From: JAKBCQ01 sp021807585
GTDB lineage: Bacteria; Planctomycetota; Planctomycetia; Isosphaerales; Isosphaeraceae
Direction of reading: 5' to 3'
DNA: 5,906 bases
Assembly (NCBI GenBank): GCA_027325115.1
Contig: DAHWFG010000642.1
Location: forward strand, 1-5,906
Under the pieces are notes generated by a model that was not told the origin of the DNA, made no database searches, and saw only the letters and a program-made list of their open reading frames with translations. A program made the translations under genes and the position numbers. Below, one piece after another: positions 5,870-5,906 of the stretch; within the stretch, counting starts at the first letter, position 1; each line of letters opens with the position of its first letter.

Positions 5870-5906
5870 TCGAGTCGGATCGGGTCAAGCCGCCCGAGAT
5901 GCTCGG
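5866..5906 (+). CDS. Possible start of a gene running off the right edge
   Basis: GTG at 5866 opens a frame (MIESDRVKPPEML, 13 full codons) that is still open at the window end. AAGGA (5858-5862) precedes it by three bases and an AAGG (5852-5855) by ten. The GTG overlaps the TGA of the preceding small frame as GTGA, the usual arrangement of translationally coupled genes. Thirteen codons are too few to identify a product. A - strand frame entering from the right edge and ending at 5856 is a competing reading. Confidence 0.3.
   Translation, partial: MIESDRVKPPEML

Overview
The window looks like a piece of a GC-rich bacterial chromosome. It carries two large carbohydrate-active genes that converge on a 181-bp gap, followed by an AT-richer upstream region and a short, poorly resolved right end. 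Codon usage (strong preference for C or G at third positions, CGA/CGC arginines, many GATC and TCGA words), weak Shine-Dalgarno signals, and the particular GH38-like and GH97 architectures suggest a planctomycete, perhaps of the Isosphaeraceae type. That assignment is an inference from family resemblance; no rRNA or other marker gene is present.

Left part (1-3022, + strand): one long reading frame, open at the left edge. Its first 44 codons are a Glu/Pro/Ala-rich stretch containing three 30-bp tandem repeats. The remaining ~962 residues resemble a divergent glycoside hydrolase family 38 (alpha-mannosidase-like) protein with an N-terminal accessory region, a GH38-type barrel/helical region and a C-terminal beta-sandwich. 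The classical GH38 His-x-Asp zinc motif is not visible, so it may be a reorganised or non-catalytic member.

Middle (3023-3203): a short convergent intergenic region with two small inverted repeats and no convincing T-tract terminator. Right of it (3204-5225, - strand) lies a clear, apparently complete GH97 glycosidase with a type I signal peptide. Its catalytic block has the Asp expected of the retaining (alpha-galactosidase-type) branch rather than the inverting SusB branch.

Right part (5226-5906): AT-rich, promoter-like DNA upstream of the GH97 gene, then a possible small + strand gene (TTG start at 5525, stop at 5869) that I do not recognise. It contains two near-identical 18-bp direct repeats spaced 21 bp. 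Its TGA overlaps, as GTGA, a possible start of another + strand gene that runs off the window.

Functionally the two large genes suggest glycan breakdown: an exported GH97 trimming alpha-linked sugars outside the cytoplasm and a GH38-like protein without a visible signal peptide. They are convergent, so they do not form an operon. I see no mobile element, tRNA, rRNA or CRISPR array, and no clear sign of a wholly new system. The most unusual points are the repeat-rich N-terminal junction, the missing GH38 metal motif, and islands of AT-rich codons that fall on conserved motifs of both enzymes.
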